From Melioribacteraceae bacterium (lineage in GTDB: Bacteria; Bacteroidota; Ignavibacteria; Ignavibacteriales; Melioribacteraceae), in NCBI GenBank assembly GCA_027858595.1, contig JAQICK010000154.1:1-8841 (forward strand): a stretch of DNA of 8,841 bases. Reading direction: 5' to 3'. Shown here piece after piece: positions 5,113-8,841 of this stretch. The notes under the pieces are model-generated. The model was not told where the DNA came from. It did no database searches and saw nothing but the letters and a program-made list of their open reading frames with translations. How positions within the stretch are numbered: position 1 is the first letter of the stretch; every line of letters begins with the position of its first letter. Made by a program: the position numbers and the translations under genes.

Positions 5113-6536
5113 TATTTATTATCCAAGTATTCTACATTTATGAAATAGTTCCATTTGTCAAAGTATAAATTACCACCACGCCATTCCACTTCACCACGTT
5201 GGAAATCTACTGTTTCACTTCGTGGAAATATTTTAGCTGGGAAAAGTGGTTGAGAGAAATCGTTATTAATAATCATATGATATGCGTCATTTCCACCAAG
5301 GAAAAACCATTCTACTTTTTCATCTTCAGAATTAATTAATCCAAAAGATTGATCGACCGGAACCCAACCAATACCTTCAAAATAGACTTCTCCCCAATCG
5401 TGTAAATTTAAACTTTTTGGATGTAACATTAAACCACTCTCCCATCTTGCTGGAATTCCATTATAGCGTGCAAGGGTAATGAATGTAAGAGTTTTGATTC
5501 CACAATCACCATGCATTGTTGAGAGACAGTAATCAGAAATATTTTCAATTGTGGAATATTCACGTGCCCCAGCCCATGGAATGTTATCATTAATCCATTT
5601 GTAAATTTTCTTTGCTTTCAAAACTGGATTAGTTTCATTTCCAATAATTTCTTTTGATAATTCTTGAACTCTATCCGTAAAAACAATGTGAGGATTTCTT
5701 TCAGAAGTGTAATGTTTATAATCATCTGTACTAGTTTTGTAATCCGCTACCAAATTTGGATTTAGCTCATGATATTCATTTGCTCCAGTAAATTCAACCG
5801 ATAATTGAAATTCGGTTGGCTGCCCTTTTACTGCAACTTGTTCTGAGTATATTGTTCTGTGCGAATATTCATCAGGTGAAATGATATAATTTTTGTTATT
5901 TATTGAAATTAATTTAACATTACTTTGTCTCTCCCTTTTTTCTCTAGGAAAAGGCAACCAGCATTTAATTATTTCTCCCTCTTTAACTGCATCTGCTTCA
6001 ACAACTAATTTGTAATTTAGTCTAATTCTTTTTTTCTCAAAGTATGAGGAGTTTGCATCTTTCTTACTTAAAACTTCTGGGAGATAGCTTTCTAAGAATT
6101 CGTCCAGTTTATCTTTTGTTTTTCCATCAACTTTTTCTTTTTGTAGTTTAGCTTCTTTGTTTAACCTAAACAAATTACTCGCCGCACGATTGAAGTAAAA
6201 CTTCTCTCCGTCAATTACTTTATACTCAAGTGAACCGTCATCTTCCCATTTTGTAAGGACACTTGCAGAAACATTAGGATAATATTTCTTAACATCTTCT
6301 AGAATATCATTTTCAGTTTTACTAAAATCTTTTCTAATTCTTTTCATTTTTTCTTTTTGAAAAGTCAATTCTAAGCATTCTGATTCAGTTGTTTTTTCAT
6401 CCATTATTGTTTTTTCCAAAAGTTCACTTGCCCTAGTAAACTGGCCACTTTTAATTAAATTTTTTATCTCGTTTAAATCCATACTTGTAGCCATAAGTGA
6501 AACTGAAAGCATAAAAAACATTAATACTCTCTTCAT
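5112..6536 (-). CDS. Secreted transglutaminase-like (cysteine peptidase fold) protein
   Basis: A 474-residue protein starting with a signal peptide (MKRVLMFFMLSVSLMATS, residues 1-18). A charged, mainly helical region follows (about 20-165), then a strand-rich segment with CWLPFPREKRE (192-202) as seen ahead of many transglutaminase-like cores. The core spans about 295-405 and keeps the triad: Cys345 in HGDCGIKTLTF, His379 in NLHDWGEVYF, and Asp395 in GWVPVDQSFG. The C-terminal 75 residues are Trp- and Tyr-rich. Secreted proteins of this superfamily act as peptidases, amidases or crosslinkers; the substrate here is unknown. I chose ATG at 6536 because AGGA lies five bases upstream and the signal peptide begins there; a longer frame would need TTG at 6563. 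The gene lies 70 bases after the methyltransferase gene and overlaps the YhhN-family gene by one base. Confidence 0.88.
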   Translation of the reverse strand: MKRVLMFFMLSVSLMATSMDLNEIKNLIKSGQFTRASELLEKTIMDEKTTESECLELTFQKEKMKRIRKDFSKTENDILEDVKKYYPNVSASVLTKWEDDGSLEYKVIDGEKFYFNRAASNLFRLNKEAKLQKEKVDGKTKDKLDEFLESYLPEVLSKKDANSSYFEKKRIRLNYKLVVEADAVKEGEIIKCWLPFPREKRERQSNVKLISINNKNYIISPDEYSHRTIYSEQVAVKGQPTEFQLSVEFTGANEYHELNPNLVADYKTSTDDYKHYTSERNPHIVFTDRVQELSKEIIGNETNPVLKAKKIYKWINDNIPWAGAREYSTIENISDYCLSTMHGDCGIKTLTFITLARYNGIPARWESGLMLHPKSLNLHDWGEVYFEGIGWVPVDQSFGLINSEDEKVEWFFLGGNDAYHMIINNDFSQPLFPAKIFPRSETVDFQRGEVEWRGGNLYFDKWNYFINVEYLDNK

Positions 6537-6540
6537 ATAA

Positions 6541-6546
6541 ATCCTA
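6541..6546 (-). promoter_or_regulatory. Shine-Dalgarno that decides the start of the transglutaminase-like gene
   Basis: The minus strand reads TAGGAT, with AGGA ending five bases before the ATG at 6536. It lies downstream of the alternative TTG at 6563, so it supports the shorter protein beginning at the signal peptide. Confidence 0.6.
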
Positions 6547-6606
6547 TTTTTTAAATCTCTCAAAATATAAATGCTTGTTGGTAAATTTTATTATTCACCT
6601 CGAGAA

Positions 6607-7779
6607 CTAGATTTCGAGCAAAGTTTCTAAATAGTGTTTGTTAACTCCATAGAGATTTTTAATTGCTGATATATTTCTTAGAATCATACTCTTGTCAATA
6701 TTAGCATTCTCTACTTTTCTTCCCACTATCATTAAGTTTTTTTGTGTATGTTCGGTTGAAATAAACTCAAATACTTTTGTCTTGTAACCAAATAATTCCA
6801 TAATTAGCGCTCTTAAACTATCAGTTATTATTTCAGCTTGTCTCTCTTTTAAGATTCCATGACTTACAACATAACTGAGTTCATTTGTAACGTTAAATTC
6901 TTTTCTAATTTGTTTATGGCAACATGGCGCACATACTATTAACGAAGCTTCTGCTTTTATTCCACGATAAATTGCTTCATCTGTAGCTGTATCACAGGCG
7001 TGCAAAGCTATTAAAACATCTAATTCTTCAAGCTCTGCTTTCTCAATTGTACCTTTAATAAATTTCAAATTGTTGAAGTTTGCATTTTCGGCAATGGTAT
7101 TACATTTCTTTACTAAATCGTCTCTAAACTCCACACCAGTCATCTTAATATTTTTTTTCTGATTGATGGTTAGATAATCATATAATGCAAAAGTTAAATA
7201 TCCTTTTCCAGAACCCATATCTGCAATATGAAAATTCTCTTTTAGTTCTGCTTCATTAAAATAAGGTGACAGCAATTCTATGTATCTGTTTATTTGTCTG
7301 AACTTATCGCCCATTTCACGACGAACTTCCCACTCAGCATTTATTATCCCAAGCTCACGTAAATAAACATTTCCATCAGTTTTAATTAACCTTTCTTTCA
7401 CATGATTATGATTGAACGTAGCCAAAGGCTGTAATGTAGGTTCACTTCGTTTTAACTTAACTTTACCATTCGGGTTTGTTACAAGTGATAGATTTTCACT
7501 ACTACTAGTAATCTCAGCATTATGAAATTTTGTATTAAGAGCCTCTTTTATTAAAATTATTCCTTCTTCAAATTCGTAATTTTTGGTAATATCATTAGTA
7601 TCATGTCTGTATACAAAACTTAATCTATAGCCCACTTTTAGTTTTACAATAGTTACAATAATATTTTTCAAATCCGAAGACTTATCTTTTCTATTAGAGA
7701 GAATTAGTTTTATCAATTCTTTGTTATAAATAAAACTTTCTAGCCTATCTAAAAATATTATTATCTGATTATTATTCAT
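6607..7779 (-). CDS. SAM-dependent methyltransferase, METTL25/Methyltransf_32 type
   Basis: A 390-residue cytoplasmic protein with an N-terminal domain of about 170 residues and a class I methyltransferase domain. Motif I is FHIADMGSGKGYLTFALYDY (183-202). The acidic residue ending strand 2 is Glu217 in MTGVEFRDDLVKKC. DVLIALHACDTATDEAI (254-270) and LIVCAPCCHKQIRKE (280-294) follow. The LHACD and APCCHK signatures match the Methyltransf_32 group, whose eukaryotic relatives include METTL25 and RRNAD1. The N-terminal part (SNRKDKSSDLKNI, then VTNPNGKVKLKRSEP at 100-114) could recognise the substrate. The methyl acceptor is unknown; RNA or protein are both possible. ATG at 7779 has no clear Shine-Dalgarno. 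It is the first gene of a probable three-gene minus-strand unit with the transglutaminase-like and YhhN-family genes. Confidence 0.85.
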   Translation of the reverse strand: MNNNQIIIFLDRLESFIYNKELIKLILSNRKDKSSDLKNIIVTIVKLKVGYRLSFVYRHDTNDITKNYEFEEGIILIKEALNTKFHNAEITSSSENLSLVTNPNGKVKLKRSEPTLQPLATFNHNHVKERLIKTDGNVYLRELGIINAEWEVRREMGDKFRQINRYIELLSPYFNEAELKENFHIADMGSGKGYLTFALYDYLTINQKKNIKMTGVEFRDDLVKKCNTIAENANFNNLKFIKGTIEKAELEELDVLIALHACDTATDEAIYRGIKAEASLIVCAPCCHKQIRKEFNVTNELSYVVSHGILKERQAEIITDSLRALIMELFGYKTKVFEFISTEHTQKNLMIVGRKVENANIDKSMILRNISAIKNLYGVNKHYLETLLEI

Positions 7780-7815
7780 TATTTCGGAAAACTCACATTA
7801 TCTATTTATTGAAAT

Positions 7816-7846
7816 ACAACATAATAATAACTTGCCTTATTCCAAA
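7816..7846 (-). promoter_or_regulatory. Possible Bacteroidetes-type promoter of the minus-strand unit
   Basis: On the minus strand TTTG (7843-7846) is followed after 19 bases by TATGTTGT (7816-7823). The -33 half and the spacing are ideal, but the -7 half matches only six of eight positions of TAnnTTTG. Transcription would begin about 30 bases before the methyltransferase ATG. Confidence 0.35.
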
Positions 7847-7968
7847 ATTTGTTGAATAAATGCTTGTATAGATACGTAGGAGGCTGGAAAAACATGATGA
7901 ACAGAACGAAGATATAGAGTGTATTTTGGCACAATATGTCTGGGTTGCTAATCTTTTTGTAAAACACA

Positions 7969-8000
7969 CTTGATTTTATGTATAAACAACATTACTTTTG
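7969..8000 (+). promoter_or_regulatory. Bacteroidetes-type promoter of the membrane protein/Xre cassette
   Basis: CTTG (7969-7972, one mismatch to TTTG) is followed after 20 bases by TACTTTTG (7993-8000), an exact TAnnTTTG match. The spacing is within the 19-21 range of the phylum. The start would be near 8006, leaving a leader of about 35 bases that contains the AAAGGAG Shine-Dalgarno (8026-8032). CTTGA at 7969-7973 and TCAAG at 8003-8007 form short inverted arms bracketing the promoter, a possible but unproven operator for the Xre regulator encoded downstream. Confidence 0.6.
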
Positions 8001-8040
8001 TGTCAAGCAAACTTAACAATAAGACAAAGGAGTACGACAC

Positions 8041-8463
8041 ATGGAAAAACAAACAATAAATTCAAGCAATTGGAAGAAGAACACCAAAAAAAATACTATC
8101 AGACTTTTCAGATGGACAATTGCCTGGGTTGTAACATTGGCAATAGCTACTTTTGGACGTTTATATATTTGGGAAGACAATGAAACCATTTCATTAATAG
8201 CAATTTTATTTAATCTAGCAATTGGTATTGGATATATTATTGCTAATAAAGATCATCTAAAGGGATTGGATGAATTACAGCAAAAAATACAATTAGAAGC
8301 TACTGCATTATCACTAGTTGTTGGAATTGTTATTGGAATTACATACAGCTTACTCGCTCAAGCAAAAATAGTTCACCCGAATGCAGAAATTTCCAATTTA
8401 ATAATATTAATGGGTCTTACATATAGCATTGGAATTTTCTTAGGCAACAGGCGGTACAAATGA
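8041..8463 (+). CDS. Small four-helix membrane protein paired with an Xre regulator
   Basis: A 140-residue protein with a basic N terminus (KKNTKKNTIRLFR) and four predicted membrane helices at about 24-42, 49-68, 87-107 and 118-135, ending in the basic tail NRRYK. By the positive-inside rule both ends and the loop between helices 2 and 3 face the cytoplasm. That loop holds the striking motif LKGLDELQQKIQLEATAL (73-90). I recall DELQ-x-x-IQLEA as a feature of small uncharacterised membrane proteins encoded next to short Xre regulators; I cannot name the family with certainty (DUF2178-like is a guess). AAAGGAG lies eight bases before ATG, the strongest ribosome binding site on this strand in the window. 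The stop overlaps the regulator's start as ATGA. The biochemical role is unknown; sensing or holding the regulator at the membrane is an inference. Confidence 0.85.
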   Translation: MEKQTINSSNWKKNTKKNTIRLFRWTIAWVVTLAIATFGRLYIWEDNETISLIAILFNLAIGIGYIIANKDHLKGLDELQQKIQLEATALSLVVGIVIGITYSLLAQAKIVHPNAEISNLIILMGLTYSIGIFLGNRRYK

Positions 8464-8666
8464 AAAATAGACTAAAAGTACTACGTGCTGAACGAGATTG
8501 GACTCAGGCAGATTTGGCTACTGCTCTAGAAGTTTCTCGCCAGACAATAAATGCGATTGAAACTGGTAAATTTGATCCCAGTTTGCCCTTAGCTTTCAAA
8601 GCTGCTCGTCTTTTTGGATTGAAAATAGAAGATATTTTTCAAGATGACGTAAGTGAAACAACTTGA
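8460..8666 (+). CDS. Short Xre/Cro-family HTH transcriptional regulator
   Basis: A 68-residue protein that is almost entirely one HTH_3 domain. The helix-turn-helix lies at about 16-35: TQADLATALEVSRQTINAIE, with the recognition helix SRQTINAIETG. The stretch NAIETGKFDPSLPLAFKAAR and the C-terminal LFGLKIEDIF are typical of the very small YozG-like Xre regulators of about 65-70 residues. It has no ligand-binding or dimerisation domain beyond the HTH bundle, so any signal must come from a partner. ATG overlaps the stop of the membrane-protein gene (ATGA), and a weak AGGCGG lies five bases upstream, so translation is coupled. It may autoregulate the cassette; the divergent minus-strand unit starting 262 bases upstream is another conceivable target, with no direct evidence. 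Confidence 0.92.
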   Translation: MKNRLKVLRAERDWTQADLATALEVSRQTINAIETGKFDPSLPLAFKAARLFGLKIEDIFQDDVSETT

Positions 8667-8711
8667 AATAGACTTAATTAAAAAATGAATTAAAACCAAT
8701 AAAGCACACAC

Positions 8712-8741
8712 CCCTAAATCCCCTCTCAAGAGGGGACTTTT
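8712..8741 (+). terminator. G+C-rich hairpin after the Xre gene (repeat-like terminator)
   Basis: CCCCTC (8720-8725), a TCAA loop, and GAGGGG (8730-8735) form a perfect six-base stem that extends through T8719-A8736 and, past a bulged C, AAA with TTT. The 3' side runs into CTTTTAAAAA, giving a short U-tract. It lies about 50 bases after the regulator's stop, so it can terminate the cassette. The unit beginning CCCTAAATCCCCTCT resembles an intergenic repeat and has a truncated second copy at 4312-4326. The remaining bases, 8742-8841, show no supportable gene or signal. Confidence 0.65.
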
Positions 8742-8841
8742 AAAAATCTCAACTCAAATAATCCATTCAATCATGTCCAGTTCTAGGTAAGAAATGCTGT
8801 CAACTTAAGGAAATATTTAATCGTTTCAAATGTGGCTATCT

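Noticed and set aside
6537..6563. Longer start (TTG at 6563) for the transglutaminase-like protein
   Set aside because: It would put nine charged residues before a clear signal peptide. The ATG at 6536 has its own AGGA at the right distance.
7926..7949. Sigma-54 promoter (TTGGCAC followed by TTGCT)
   Set aside because: The GG and GC dinucleotides are separated by 17 bases instead of the required 10, so the site cannot fit sigma-54.
7998..8183. 61-codon plus-strand frame overlapping the membrane-protein gene
   Set aside because: It starts at the predicted transcription start without a Shine-Dalgarno, and most of its length lies out of frame inside the better supported gene.
8041..8666. Toxin-antitoxin module
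   Set aside because: The partner of the Xre protein is a four-helix membrane protein with a conserved cytoplasmic loop, not a known toxin fold, and the Xre protein lacks a toxin-binding tail. A membrane-partnered regulator fits better, although a toxin role cannot be fully excluded.
8742..8841. Start of a further plus-strand gene at the right edge (ATG near 8828)
   Set aside because: No Shine-Dalgarno or promoter element precedes it at a proper distance, and only a few codons are visible.

Overview
The window is AT-rich bacterial DNA, tightly packed, most likely from the Bacteroidota/Chlorobiota assemblage and perhaps Ignavibacteria-like. Three things point there. Two upstream regions carry the Bacteroidetes-type -7 element TAnnTTTG (before smpB and before the small membrane-protein gene). 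The gaps are filled with short palindromic repeats of a style common in that group. Finally, a pyruvoyl-dependent arginine decarboxylase, rare in bacteria but known in Chlorobi and relatives, lies beside tyrS. The lineage is inferred from style, not from a database match.

Layout. Positions 1-1589 (minus strand) hold a 12-helix MFS transporter with the RRRPF signature of the sucrose/maltose (GPH/SLC45-like) group, then a secreted protein whose ATG directly follows the transporter's stop and which runs off the left edge. A 121-bp divergent gap leads to a plus-strand run: smpB (trans-translation), tyrS (tyrosyl-tRNA synthetase, TTG start) and a pyruvoyl-dependent arginine decarboxylase (agmatine formation). 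The gaps around tyrS and the decarboxylase hold several different palindromic elements.

Positions 4483-7779 (minus strand) hold three probably co-transcribed genes. In transcription order they are a METTL25/Methyltransf_32-type SAM methyltransferase, a secreted transglutaminase-like protein with an intact Cys-His-Asp triad, and a YhhN/TMEM86-type membrane protein (lysoplasmalogenase family). The last two overlap as TAATG, which suggests translational coupling.

Positions 8041-8666 (plus strand) hold a two-gene cassette: a four-helix membrane protein with a DELQ-x-x-IQLEA loop, overlapping by ATGA with a 68-residue Xre-family regulator. It has its own promoter and Shine-Dalgarno sequence and ends at a G+C-rich hairpin. 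This pair is the best candidate for a poorly described system, possibly a membrane protein paired with a DNA-binding partner. No tRNA, rRNA, CRISPR array, IS transposase or phage gene was seen. No gap between genes exceeds 300 bases.
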